Below, in pieces: positions 13,253-20,709 of a DNA stretch of 24,706 bases. The stretch is from Candidatus Iainarchaeum sp. (GTDB lineage: Archaea > Iainarchaeota > Iainarchaeia > Iainarchaeales > GCA-2688035). Location: the NCBI GenBank assembly GCA_016931555.1, contig JAFGEM010000031.1:1-24706 (forward strand), given 5' to 3'. The notes below the pieces were generated by a model that had not been told where the DNA came from, did no database searches, and saw only the letters and a program-made list of their open reading frames with translations. Position 1 is the first letter of the stretch. Every line of letters starts with the position of its first letter. The translations under genes were made by a program, and so were the position numbers.

Positions 13253-13920
13253 TTTTTTCCGACAAATTCCTGTATTTCCTCAAAGCTTACTGAGCAGCCC
13301 GAGAATTTTGCTGCATACAATGCTGCTTCGAGTGCATCGCGCGTGTTTTCAATTTGCCCTGCAAGCGCGTTTGTTTCAAAAGCAAGCGCAATCAATTCAA
13401 CACTCCTCAATACAATGGTTTCTGAAAACATTTCTCTGGCTTCCTTAAGCTTTTGCGTGTCTTCGCGTATTTTTTTGTGGTGGCGCCTTTCCATAAGCGA
13501 GCGTATTGAAAAAGGATTCTCAATTAGCATGCGCGCTGTCCGTTCATCAACAACAAGCACCTTTGAATTCAATTGCCTCAAGAGAGCCAGGGCCTCTAAC
13601 TCTCCAGTTTGCATTATTCTTATTGGCTTGTTTTTGGCAAAAAACATGTTGTTGCAAATTTTATCCAATTCATGCCTCAAATCCTCCGACTCTGGATTAA
13701 GCGCTTCGACAACAATTTCCTGCTGTTCAACCAACTCATTCACGCGGACTGCATTCAATGCAAAACGCTTTATCTTTATTGGCTTTGAAACAACCTCCCG
13801 AAAAACAGTCGGGCTCACAAAAAAATCCAAACCAAGCTTTTTTCTCAGGTCTGCCAAGCATTTTATCAAACATGTTTGCGAGATTGAGATTAGGGAGGAA
13901 GCATCAAACACAATATTCAT
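13249..13920 (-). CDS. PIN-domain protein (putative ribonuclease)
   Basis: The protein has 223 residues. PIN hallmarks are IVFDASSLISI (Asp6), VSPTVFREVV (Glu42), TGELEALALL (Glu107/Glu109) and KVLVVDERTARML (Asp125), the acidic cluster that binds Mg/Mn in this nuclease fold. The N-terminal 135 residues form the domain; the remainder is helical (HHKKIREDTQKLKEAREMF) and not found in minimal VapC toxins of about 130 residues. It may therefore be an RNA-processing PIN protein rather than a toxin. It follows the helical 182-residue gene by 51 bases and overlaps the GNAT gene. Confidence 0.82.
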   Translation of the reverse strand: MNIVFDASSLISISQTCLIKCLADLRKKLGLDFFVSPTVFREVVSKPIKIKRFALNAVRVNELVEQQEIVVEALNPESEDLRHELDKICNNMFFAKNKPIRIMQTGELEALALLRQLNSKVLVVDERTARMLIENPFSIRSLMERRHHKKIREDTQKLKEAREMFSETIVLRSVELIALAFETNALAGQIENTRDALEAALYAAKFSGCSVSFEEIQEFVGKK

Positions 13921-13970
13921 TTCACCACACCCTTTGCACTGACTTTGTTTCTCCTATTGCTTTCATGCAT

Positions 13971-14519
13971 TCACTTCATTATTTTCTTGAATTTTTCAAG
14001 GCGCTTTGCAATTCCAATCTGTGGAAGTTTCTCTTCATGAATTACTGTGTTTGCAATGTATGACTGCAACTGCTTTTTGTCTGCGCCAGTAAGCTCTGCG
14101 GCCTGCCCCATGCTCAAGCCCAAAACATATGCGCGCGAAGCAAGTTTTATCTTCGCCTTGTCAAACAATCCCGTAAGAAAATAACCCAAATCAGAGTCAA
14201 TGCCCTGAACGTCTTTTATTACTGCCTCGAGCTGTTTCTCAAGCCTCTTAAAATCCTTTTCCTCAGCCTCTTTCATTCCCTTTTCAAGATTCCTCAAAAT
14301 AGAATTTCTTACGCTGTTCCAGTTTTTGTTGGTTACAATATGTTCTTTTGTCAAGAGCTTGTGAAGGCAATACGCAATTAACGAGATTTTTGCAAGGAGT
14401 TTGTTGTTGTCAAATCCAGCCAAATTCAAAATATGGTTTCCAAGCTTCTTTAATCTCACAATATCTGGCTTGGAAAAAGCATCCTTAACCTGGGCGACAA
14501 GTTCTTTTACATTGTTCAT
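13971..14519 (-). CDS. Helical protein of unknown function in PIN operon
   Basis: The protein has 182 residues, all helical by pattern. The N-terminal half (about 1-80) contains IVRLKKLGNHILNLAGFDNN and ISLIAYCLHKLLTKEHIV. The middle is Lys/Glu-rich. The C-terminal part (about 130-165) has an HTH-like VLGLSMGQAAELTGADKKQL segment. Its ATG overlaps the upstream stop by four bases (14516-14519). An HTH tail next to a PIN nuclease could mean antitoxin or DNA-binding partner, but this is speculative. No family is recognised. Confidence 0.68.
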   Translation of the reverse strand: MNNVKELVAQVKDAFSKPDIVRLKKLGNHILNLAGFDNNKLLAKISLIAYCLHKLLTKEHIVTNKNWNSVRNSILRNLEKGMKEAEEKDFKRLEKQLEAVIKDVQGIDSDLGYFLTGLFDKAKIKLASRAYVLGLSMGQAAELTGADKKQLQSYIANTVIHEEKLPQIGIAKRLEKFKKIMK

Positions 14520-14872
14520 GCAGCCATCGCCTGCCCCTGTTGTTGCTCCTGGGCTTTCTCCATAAGCTCTTCAAAAACCTGTTTCAGTTTCCGTGTTTTC
14601 AGCATTTTCGCAATCTCTGCATTCGGAATTCCAAGCATTAGAGAAAGCTTTTTCAGGGCTTTTACCTGTTGGAGTGTTCTGTTTATGCCCTGTTCTCGAA
14701 GGGACTCCTTAAAACGTGCATTTGGAATGCGCATTGCAGCAGCAATGTCTGCAGCAGCCTTCAAATTTTTAGTGTTAATAACTCTCTTGTTGAGCTTCAT
14801 CATTTTCTTCTGAACCTCAACAATGTAATTCAGGCTTCTCTTAGCTTTTTTGGGATTAAACCTCGCAGGCAT
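14516..14872 (-). CDS. Basic helical protein with internal duplication, unknown function
   Basis: This 118-residue protein is the first gene of the PIN/GNAT operon. Two copies of a helix-turn-helix-like unit are visible: IAAAMRIPNARFKESLRE (43-60) and LSLMLGIPNAEIAKMLKT (76-93), sharing IPNA at 49-52 and 82-85. The N-terminus is strongly basic (MPARFNPKKAKRSLNYIVEV). The C-terminus is Gln/Ala-rich. Such a layout suggests binding to nucleic acid or to a partner protein. The TATA-like TATTATATGC lies about 30 bases before the ATG on the minus strand. Confidence 0.65.
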   Translation of the reverse strand: MPARFNPKKAKRSLNYIVEVQKKMMKLNKRVINTKNLKAAADIAAAMRIPNARFKESLREQGINRTLQQVKALKKLSLMLGIPNAEIAKMLKTRKLKQVFEELMEKAQEQQQGQAMAA

Positions 14873-15003
14873 TCAGGCACACGCATAAAAAGAGTCTTTA
14901 GAAGCATATAATACTATTGCTTGGGCTAATCCAAAAACCGTTATAACCCCCTTTTTTATAATAATTATATGTTTTTTTTTTAAAAGTAAAAAAAGATGAT
15001 CCT

Positions 15004-15138
15004 ATGGGCAAAACAAAGTTTCTTTTGGCAATCCTGCTACTGTTTTTTTCTGCCTTCACTTTTGCCCATGTATACAGCGATGTTCTCCCAGCGGGAAGCC
15101 AAACAATAACCCTAAAACAAAAACCTCAAAAAAATTAA
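15004..15138 (+). CDS. Very small exported peptide (44 residues) with signal sequence
   Basis: The frame opens with ATG at 15004 and ends with TAA at 15136-15138. Residues 1-21 (MGKTKFLLAILLLFFSAFTF plus Ala) form a clear signal peptide with basic n-region, leucine-rich core and a cleavage-like F-A/H. The mature part would be only 23 residues (HVYSDVLPAGSQTITLKQKP and three more). An AT-rich promoter-like block (14947-14990) precedes it. It could be a true small secreted peptide or the remnant of a longer exported protein. It lies 96 bases before the envelope protein gene on the same strand. Confidence 0.5.
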   Translation: MGKTKFLLAILLLFFSAFTFAHVYSDVLPAGSQTITLKQKPQKN

Positions 15139-15205
15139 CAGTCCCGCCCATAACCATAAAAAAGAGAGTAATTAATAAAAATCAGCACTCACAGCCCCAA
15201 AGCAG

Positions 15206-15216
15206 TTTTATAAATA
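15206..15216 (+). promoter_or_regulatory. Putative TATA box of the envelope protein operon
   Basis: TTTTATAAATA is centred about 24 bases before the ATG at 15235 and is the clearest TATA match in the window. No SD precedes that ATG, so a leaderless mRNA is expected. Confidence 0.6.
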
Positions 15217-15234
15217 AGTATATTCTATTTAATT

Positions 15235-16548
15235 ATGGTTTTCATGAAACAATTCTTGCTTATACTTGTTTTTGCTTTATTGTTTCCTCTCGCGTTTGCA
15301 GCAGTTTCCAGCCAGGATGCAGTAAATTATGTTGCAAATTCCACTGAATTTCTAATGGATAATGAGTATGCAGAAATATCCCCCAATGTAAAGATTGCGC
15401 ATGAATCAAAGGCATACTGGGTTGTGGGAATAATAATGGACGGCTCTCCCACTGGTTTTATTCCAATAACAGATGATTCAATTTTAATTCCCGAATCAAA
15501 GATAACGCGCAAAGAGCTCATTGAAACAGCGTATTTTCTCAGGAGCTTTTCCCAAATAAAAAACTCTGCTGTCCAGCAGGAACAATGGGTTTTTACTACA
15601 CTCAATTTTCGGCGCATGGAAGACCTTGCAATAAAACTCCAGAGCGAGATAAGCCTTGACCTCACTACAATAGAATCAGAAGTCAGCACAAACCCGGAAA
15701 TTTTGGGTTTGATTAGCGCAATGAAATCTGATTTGGGGTTAATTCACCCAAAAACCAATGATTTGGCGCAGGATTTAGTTGACATAAGCTCTTTTGAAAA
15801 CTCTTTCTCAAACAATCCAGACACTGCAACACTTGATGTGCTGAAAGAAAAGCTTGGCCAAGCGTTTTTGGATATTGAGGATTTGAACGAGAAAAAAATC
15901 CAGTATCTGATTGATGTAGAACAGTTGAAACAGGCCATTGCCCAGACAGGTCTGCCAATACAAACCAAACAGTCTCTTGCAGGGCTTGCAAGCGCTCCAG
16001 CTGAATTCGCTTACCTCTCTTCAATTTCCGCCTCTTCCACAAATCTTAGCGAGGCAATTTCACAGGCTTTTGACGATTCATTGGCACGCTCCCAGATTCT
16101 TGCAGACAACCTTGACACGCGCATCCGGCACAACAATGCGTATCAGATAATGTTTGGGCAGGACAATGAAATAATAGAAAAAACAAAGGAAAACAATCTC
16201 TCAAATTTGGTTAACCTTATTCTCTCGGAATCCTATGTCTGGGACTGGGAAAACCAGGAGGAAGTAGCCTTTCTGCGGGAGAACTGGAAGAAAGCCACGA
16301 GCTATTATGACAACGGAAACTATGAGACAGCAATGACATTTGCAGACAAATCAAAGAAAAATGCCCTCAGGGTTTATGAGGATGGCTTGAAAGAGCCGGA
16401 GCCAGTGATAAACATTGAACTCCTTGTAACATCTGCTGTAATAATTATTGTTGCCCTAATAATAATACACTTGATTCGCAGCAGGGGCAAGTTTGCAAGG
16501 CTATTTTCAGGGCAAGAGGAAGGCGAAAAATTTGAATTTGAAGATTAG
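15235..16548 (+). CDS. Exported membrane-anchored protein, unknown function
   Basis: The protein has 437 residues: a signal peptide at about 1-22 (KQFLLILVFALLFPLAFA), a large extracellular helical region and one C-terminal transmembrane helix at about 396-414, with a short charged cytoplasmic tail ending EKFEFED. The extracellular part contains long amphipathic helices (DVLKEKLGQAFLDIEDLNEK, TTIESEVSTNPEILGLISAM), suggesting coiled-coil or bundle contacts. The C-terminal region before the helix (SYYDNGNYETAMTFADKSKK) resembles a TPR-like pair. A second ATG at 15244 is an alternative start, but the TATA spacing favours 15235. Its end overlaps the next gene by 17 bases, so the two form an operon. 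Confidence 0.78.
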   Translation: MVFMKQFLLILVFALLFPLAFAAVSSQDAVNYVANSTEFLMDNEYAEISPNVKIAHESKAYWVVGIIMDGSPTGFIPITDDSILIPESKITRKELIETAYFLRSFSQIKNSAVQQEQWVFTTLNFRRMEDLAIKLQSEISLDLTTIESEVSTNPEILGLISAMKSDLGLIHPKTNDLAQDLVDISSFENSFSNNPDTATLDVLKEKLGQAFLDIEDLNEKKIQYLIDVEQLKQAIAQTGLPIQTKQSLAGLASAPAEFAYLSSISASSTNLSEAISQAFDDSLARSQILADNLDTRIRHNNAYQIMFGQDNEIIEKTKENNLSNLVNLILSESYVWDWENQEEVAFLRENWKKATSYYDNGNYETAMTFADKSKKNALRVYEDGLKEPEPVINIELLVTSAVIIIVALIIIHLIRSRGKFARLFSGQEEGEKFEFED

Positions 16549-17350
16549 CGCAATCCTCTTTCTTTTTGTTCTAACCTTTTCTACTGCAAACGCAGAAATT
16601 TTAGTGGGGCTTTCTCCAAAAGACCCTGCAAAGGATGTTCTGGTTTTATATCCTGAGGAAACAGGCGTGCTAAAGTTGAGTGTAAAAAATTCCGGCGCAG
16701 CAACAGAAGAGGTTTTTTTTCGCATAACAGGCACGCATTCAATTGGATTCATTAACCAGGGTTATGTGCAGGAACAGGTTGCAAGGCAGATTGTTCTCAA
16801 GCCAAACGAAGAGCGTTTTTTTGAAATAGAGGCCAAAGCAGTTTCCCCCGGTCCAGAGGAGCAGACAGTAACAGTTTATTCTGGATTGGAAGAGTACACA
16901 CAGGCAACAAGCGCCCTTGTGAGAATTGCAGAGCCAAGCATTGAAATTGAAACAACAAACCCTGTGATAACCAAAAACTTTGGGAGTTTTACTGCAAAGG
17001 CTGCCAACAAAAGCAGTGAGGCAATCCAAAACTTGGAGTTCGATGTTATTCCACAGGCTGGTTTGGATTACACTCAGGGAGAATTCAGAATGGATTTTTT
17101 GGCTGCAGGTGAAAGCATTGAAAAAGAATTCGAGTTTTACATTGACTACAGGGTTTGGGAGGAAAAAAGCCTTTTTCTGCAGGCTTCTTTCAATGATTCA
17201 AACGGGTTTCACATAATGCACAGGCAGATTCCAGTTCAAGTGCCTGTGCAAACAGACTTTGTTTCCGCAGCAATAATTCTCCTCATAGTGCTTGTAATAG
17301 CCGTTATAATACTTGAAACCACTGGGAAAAGAAAGAATAAGGCTAAATAG
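16532..17350 (+). CDS. Exported membrane-anchored beta-sandwich protein (NEW3/CARDB-like)
   Basis: The protein has 272 residues. TTG at 16532 is the likely start: GAGGAAGG (16516-16523) is an SD eight bases upstream, and the frame then begins directly with a signal peptide (NLKISAILFLFVLTFSTANA). Two Ig-like beta-sandwich modules follow, with VLKLSVKNSGAATEEVFFRI typical of NEW3/CARDB-type domains, and a similar second unit at about 130-225. One transmembrane helix (about 243-262) and a basic KRKNKAK tail close the protein, giving the same topology as its upstream partner. The two probably form a cell-surface complex, perhaps structural or scaffold-like. It is convergent with the GTPase gene, overlapping it by eight bases. 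Confidence 0.75.
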   Translation: MNLKISAILFLFVLTFSTANAEILVGLSPKDPAKDVLVLYPEETGVLKLSVKNSGAATEEVFFRITGTHSIGFINQGYVQEQVARQIVLKPNEERFFEIEAKAVSPGPEEQTVTVYSGLEEYTQATSALVRIAEPSIEIETTNPVITKNFGSFTAKAANKSSEAIQNLEFDVIPQAGLDYTQGEFRMDFLAAGESIEKEFEFYIDYRVWEEKSLFLQASFNDSNGFHIMHRQIPVQVPVQTDFVSAAIILLIVLVIAVIILETTGKRKNKAK

Positions 17351-18410
17351 AGATTTCCACTAAATCCTCGTCTTTTAACACGTAGTTCTTTGGGACGCGC
17401 TGCCCGGGAAACTTGGTGCTGCCCCATACTCTTGCATGCTTGAGGTTTTTTGCAAGTTCCTTGTGCAGGTACTTTGCAAGGTCTCCTATTGTTGAGCCCT
17501 TTTTTACTGCGAGAGGCTCTTTCAAATCTGCTTTTGCACCGGGTTTTTTTGTGTAAACAAGAATTTTTCCCAAAAGCTCAAAAATCTCCTGTTTGAGCTT
17601 TTCAATTCCATAGCTGTCCAACCCGTTCATTACCAATGCGGGCTTGTATACAATGCTCTCGTCAAGAACCTGTGCAACACTCTCAATTGTAGTGGGCTCT
17701 GAAAGCACTATTTCGACATTGAACATTCCCATGCTCTTGAAAAAACTTGTTAAATCCTCTGGCTTGCATTTCAAAAATTTTTTTCCTGCTATTGTTATTC
17801 CGGGAAACTTTGAACGGTGCACTAAAATCTTGGGTTTTTTCTGGTTAACCAAAATTTTTGCCTTTGCCATTTCCTTTTCAAGCAACTCCTGCTCTTTTTT
17901 GTTTTGCACCAACAAGACAATTGCATCTGCAGTCCTAATTACAGAAAGGATTTGTGTGCCCTGTGCAACTCCTTCTCCTGCCCCCTCTAATAAGCCGGGA
18001 AGCTCCACAAGCTGAATTTTTGCTCCCTTATAATCCATCATTGCAACCTCTGGCTTTTTTGTAGTAAAAGGATACGGAGCAATGCCAATTTCCGCGCCAG
18101 TTAACCTGTGAAGCAAAGTGCTTTTTCCTGAGTTCGGCATTCCAACAACAGCAATCTGGCCAATGCCCTCTTTTTTCACGCTAAGGCTCGGCGCGCTTCC
18201 GCGCTTTTTTTCCTGGGCCTTTTGTTTCTCCATATCCCTTCTCAATTTGGATATGCTTGAAGTTATCCATGCGATAAGGTTTTCACTGGATTTGTGTTTT
18301 GGGGCGTATTTAAGCATTTCCTGGAGGCAGAGAAGCCGCTCACTGTTTGAAGTCGCTTGGGCGTACTTTTCTTTTGCCCTAAAATATTCCGGGCCTGCAT
18401 TAGTAGTCAT
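17343..18410 (-). CDS. DRG/OBG-family GTPase-like protein with TGS domain
   Basis: The protein has 355 residues: an N-terminal helical region (1-75), a G domain and a C-terminal TGS domain (about 283-355, ending KNYVLKDEDLVEISI). G1 is GMPNSGKST (90-98), G2 lies in PYPFTTKKP, G3 is ELPG (136-139) and the G4 position reads NGLD (262-265). YKGAKIQLVELPGLLEGA closely follows the DRG pattern. In typical members G3 is DxPG and G4 is NKxD; both are altered here, which may weaken guanine specificity or GTP hydrolysis. DRG proteins act on ribosomes or translation. The start overlaps the upstream LAGLIDADG-like gene by 11 bases, so the two are co-transcribed. Confidence 0.88.
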   Translation of the reverse strand: MTTNAGPEYFRAKEKYAQATSNSERLLCLQEMLKYAPKHKSSENLIAWITSSISKLRRDMEKQKAQEKKRGSAPSLSVKKEGIGQIAVVGMPNSGKSTLLHRLTGAEIGIAPYPFTTKKPEVAMMDYKGAKIQLVELPGLLEGAGEGVAQGTQILSVIRTADAIVLLVQNKKEQELLEKEMAKAKILVNQKKPKILVHRSKFPGITIAGKKFLKCKPEDLTSFFKSMGMFNVEIVLSEPTTIESVAQVLDESIVYKPALVMNGLDSYGIEKLKQEIFELLGKILVYTKKPGAKADLKEPLAVKKGSTIGDLAKYLHKELAKNLKHARVWGSTKFPGQRVPKNYVLKDEDLVEISI

Positions 18411-19416
18411 TTTTTATTGCACTCCACAAATACCGTTTTCCGCTCCTCTGTTTGTATACTTTTCCTTCTTGTTCAAGCTTGTTCAGGTGGTCTAATATGA
18501 CATCGGTTCCAACCCCTGCGTCAAACATTATGCTTGTTGTACTCATTCCGCCTGTGCCTGAACATAGTAGGTCTAATATTTTTTGTCTTGTTCTATTAAG
18601 CAATAAGTAGTGCCCTTTGTTTTTGTATTCCTTTGACCTTTGAATGTGGAACCGTATGCATTTGTCCTTAAATGGGTCTAATAAGGGGCCTGCTAGGGAG
18701 TATATTTCTTTCAGTCCATTCATGCTAAGCCTTAATTCGTATTGCGAGCTGGCTTTTATGCCAAGGGCTTTGCTATGACTGACATCCACTGTACTGAGTT
18801 TTTTGTTATGTGTCCACTTCCAGGTTTTGGCTATGCCAAGCATTGTATTCAGGAAGTCCTCATATTTTTCGCTCATGCACAGTGAGATTCTGCCCGCTTG
18901 TATGCCGCGGCATTCAAAATCCATACTTACTATAAAAGCACCCGCCGCAATTTTTTTGTCTGTTTTAAGTTCTGAGAAGAGATTCTTTTTCAAATCTATT
19001 GCTTTTGCTGAGTATTGTTTAAGATTTTCTATTCTTTCCGTTGCCGTGCTTAATGAGTATTTGTTTGGTATCGAACCGCAAGTTGAAATTATCTCATTAA
19101 GCCATACTGGAGTAAAATACACTACGTCTTGGCCCGATTTGTCCTTTTTAGGCAGATTAAAACTTTTGCCTACAAGTTTTAGGTGTTTTTTTCTTTCCCA
19201 ATGTTGCGTGATTTTAAGAAACCTTTTCACTATTTCTTCATTTTTCATCTTAAGCCGCACGCTGTGGAAGCCCTTGCAAAAGTATTTTTTTGTTTTATAC
19301 CTTTTTATTTCAATGTGCTTTGTTGGCTTGCTCATTTCTTCGATATATGCTATGGCACTCATCAGACAGTATGTTTCCCAATCAGTTTTCATTCGTTCGT
19401 AAATGCCGCCAGCCAT
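18400..19416 (-). CDS. LAGLIDADG-like domain with C-terminal winged helix
   Basis: The protein has 338 residues. The ATG at 19416 has SD GGTGA (minus strand 19421-19425) seven bases upstream. Residues about 155-200 (KIAAGAFIVSMDFECRGIQA, then RISLCMSEKYEDFLNTMLGI) resemble a LAGLIDADG homing-endonuclease unit: a helix with acidic end, a beta hairpin, then a helix. A related half with VRLKMKNEEIVKRFLKIT lies at about 53-70. Residues about 275-335 (RTRQKILDLLCSGTGGMSTT to KRYLWSAI) look like a winged HTH. The combination suggests a DNA-binding regulator derived from a homing nuclease. It is a stand-alone gene, with no sign of an intron or intein. It heads a two-gene unit with the GTPase-like protein. 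Confidence 0.55.
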   Translation of the reverse strand: MAGGIYERMKTDWETYCLMSAIAYIEEMSKPTKHIEIKRYKTKKYFCKGFHSVRLKMKNEEIVKRFLKITQHWERKKHLKLVGKSFNLPKKDKSGQDVVYFTPVWLNEIISTCGSIPNKYSLSTATERIENLKQYSAKAIDLKKNLFSELKTDKKIAAGAFIVSMDFECRGIQAGRISLCMSEKYEDFLNTMLGIAKTWKWTHNKKLSTVDVSHSKALGIKASSQYELRLSMNGLKEIYSLAGPLLDPFKDKCIRFHIQRSKEYKNKGHYLLLNRTRQKILDLLCSGTGGMSTTSIMFDAGVGTDVILDHLNKLEQEGKVYKQRSGKRYLWSAIKNDY

Positions 19417-19622
19417 TTTTTCACCTATTATTATGTATTGGAGTATTTTTTAATCCTTATGCCATTAGAACAATATGCGACTCAAAAAATAGGGCTGGTT
19501 TGGAAGGAATTCGCCTGCTCGAATTTTATGCGCGCCTTTTCAAAGTCGACAGTAACGTTTGCTGGCATAGAAACAGTTTATATTAAAAACAATTAAAAAT
19601 CAAATATTCTCTGGTTGATTGC
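19417..19622. other. 206-base interval with promoter-like AT-rich blocks
   Basis: The left part carries the SD of the LAGLIDADG-like gene; the TATA-like AATTAAAAATC (19591-19601) lies about 28 bases before the sugar transferase GTG. A 45-codon open frame (19459-19596) is present but lacks convincing support. Confidence 0.4.
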
Positions 19623-20144
19623 GTGCCAGCTGGAAAAAGAAAGCACTGGACTTCGTTGTTTCGGCAACAGAGGGTTGGAAAGAATGGCAAGCCAATAACA
19701 ATCACAAAATTTAGGACAATGTGGCTTGAACCCAAAACAAAAGAACAACCAAAAACAAGCATGCGTGTATTGCATACTCCCAAAGACCCGCGCTTAAAAG
19801 ATAAGAATGTAATGCCCTCTAAAAGATGGCTGCGCAGGTTTTGGATTGATGAATTGCCCCAAGTAATTTCTTTGCTTAAGGGGGACATTCGTTTGCTTGG
19901 CTTTAGGCCTGTGGTTTCTGAGGATTTTGAGAGGATGCCTAATTGGATGAAGGAGAAATATTCCAACTATGGCCCTGCTATTATACCGCTTTATGTTGCC
20001 CTTAAACGGCGCCCTGAGACAGAGGATGAGTGGCGCCAGGTGTATGATGCTTTTTTTGATGGCCTGGAGAAAAAGCCGCGTTACACGAATTTCAAGTATT
20101 TTGCCCGCTTTATGTGGAATGTTATGCAGGGCAGAGTTCATTAG
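19623..20144 (+). CDS. Sugar transferase (WcaJ/PglC-type catalytic domain), N-terminally short
   Basis: The protein has 173 residues. It matches the cytoplasmic catalytic domain of polyprenyl-phosphate sugar-1-phosphate transferases: FRQQRVGKNGKPITITKFRTM with the conserved Q-R-G and KFRTM, then DPRL, and WIDELPQVISLLKGDIRLLG with the Asp-Glu catalytic dyad and the GFRPV motif. In the family a reentrant membrane helix precedes the QxRxG segment; here only 15 residues do, and the in-frame upstream extension reaches just 12 more codons before a stop at 19584. The GTG at 19623 is preceded by a TATA-like block, not an SD. The enzyme may be soluble, truncated or helped by a partner. It is convergent with the PLD gene through a shared TTAG stop. 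Confidence 0.82.
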   Translation: MPAGKRKHWTSLFRQQRVGKNGKPITITKFRTMWLEPKTKEQPKTSMRVLHTPKDPRLKDKNVMPSKRWLRRFWIDELPQVISLLKGDIRLLGFRPVVSEDFERMPNWMKEKYSNYGPAIIPLYVALKRRPETEDEWRQVYDAFFDGLEKKPRYTNFKYFARFMWNVMQGRVH

Positions 20145-20707
20145 TTTTCGCTTAAATCCCACAATTTTTGGAATTCTTCCTCAAATTCTCGCACTATTCC
20201 CGAATCTGAAATGAAAACAATGTTTTCGTTGTTCCTCTCATCCGCGTTCTCGCTGTAGTTAAAGCTTCCCGTGGAAACAGTTTTTCCGTCAAAAACAGCA
20301 AATTTGTGGTGCATTATTCCGTCGGAGTTTTTCATTAACCGAACTTTAACATTGTTTTCCAAAAGCATTTCATCATCGCTGTATTCAGAGCCTGCCTGTT
20401 GGGGCTCCATTAAAACCATTACTTCTACTCCTCTTTCCCCTGCGCTAATAAGCGCGTCTGCTATTTCATCGTGCGTTAAAGAGTATATTGCAATGTGAAT
20501 GCTTTGTTCAGCAGAATTAATTTCTTTTATTAGCTGGTCTGCACAGTTTTCCTCTGGGCAGAAAAATGCTTTTGTGCTGCTTGTTTGCTCCGGCATTATT
20601 GTTGTTAACCCTGTTCCAATTAGCTCTTTTGGGTCATTGTCCTGAAAATAAATGAATGCAGCCAGTGCAATTACAATAATGAAAAGCACTATGCTAATTT
20701 TTCCCAT
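20141..20707 (-). CDS. Membrane-anchored phospholipase D-like nuclease (Nuc type)
   Basis: The protein has 188 residues. The ATG at 20707 is preferred over 20725 because SD GGAGGG (minus strand 20715-20720) lies eight bases upstream and the upstream gene ends three bases away. An N-terminal signal anchor (about 3-21) is followed by a single PLD domain. The HKD motif is H133-x-K135-x4-D140 (MHHKFAVFDGKTVSTGSFN), with the usual GSFN (147-150) and a downstream acidic ENADERNNENI. Single-HKD members such as Nuc form dimers and cut nucleic acids without metal. The enzyme would act outside the membrane, for example in DNA uptake or scavenging. It directly follows the thiol oxidoreductase gene. Confidence 0.88.
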   Translation of the reverse strand: MGKISIVLFIIVIALAAFIYFQDNDPKELIGTGLTTIMPEQTSSTKAFFCPEENCADQLIKEINSAEQSIHIAIYSLTHDEIADALISAGERGVEVMVLMEPQQAGSEYSDDEMLLENNVKVRLMKNSDGIMHHKFAVFDGKTVSTGSFNYSENADERNNENIVFISDSGIVREFEEEFQKLWDLSEN

Positions 20708-20709
20708 TT

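Noticed and set aside
13249..13920. Classic VapBC toxin-antitoxin pair
   Set aside because: The PIN protein is much longer than VapC and no small AbrB/RHH-type antitoxin precedes it; the upstream protein has 182 residues.
18400..19416. Active intron- or intein-borne homing endonuclease
   Set aside because: The gene is free-standing with its own SD, overlaps the GTPase gene in an operon and interrupts no host gene.
19459..19596. 45-codon plus-strand frame with an ATG before the sugar transferase
   Set aside because: There is no convincing SD or signal sequence, and it does not align with the missing N-terminus of the sugar transferase.
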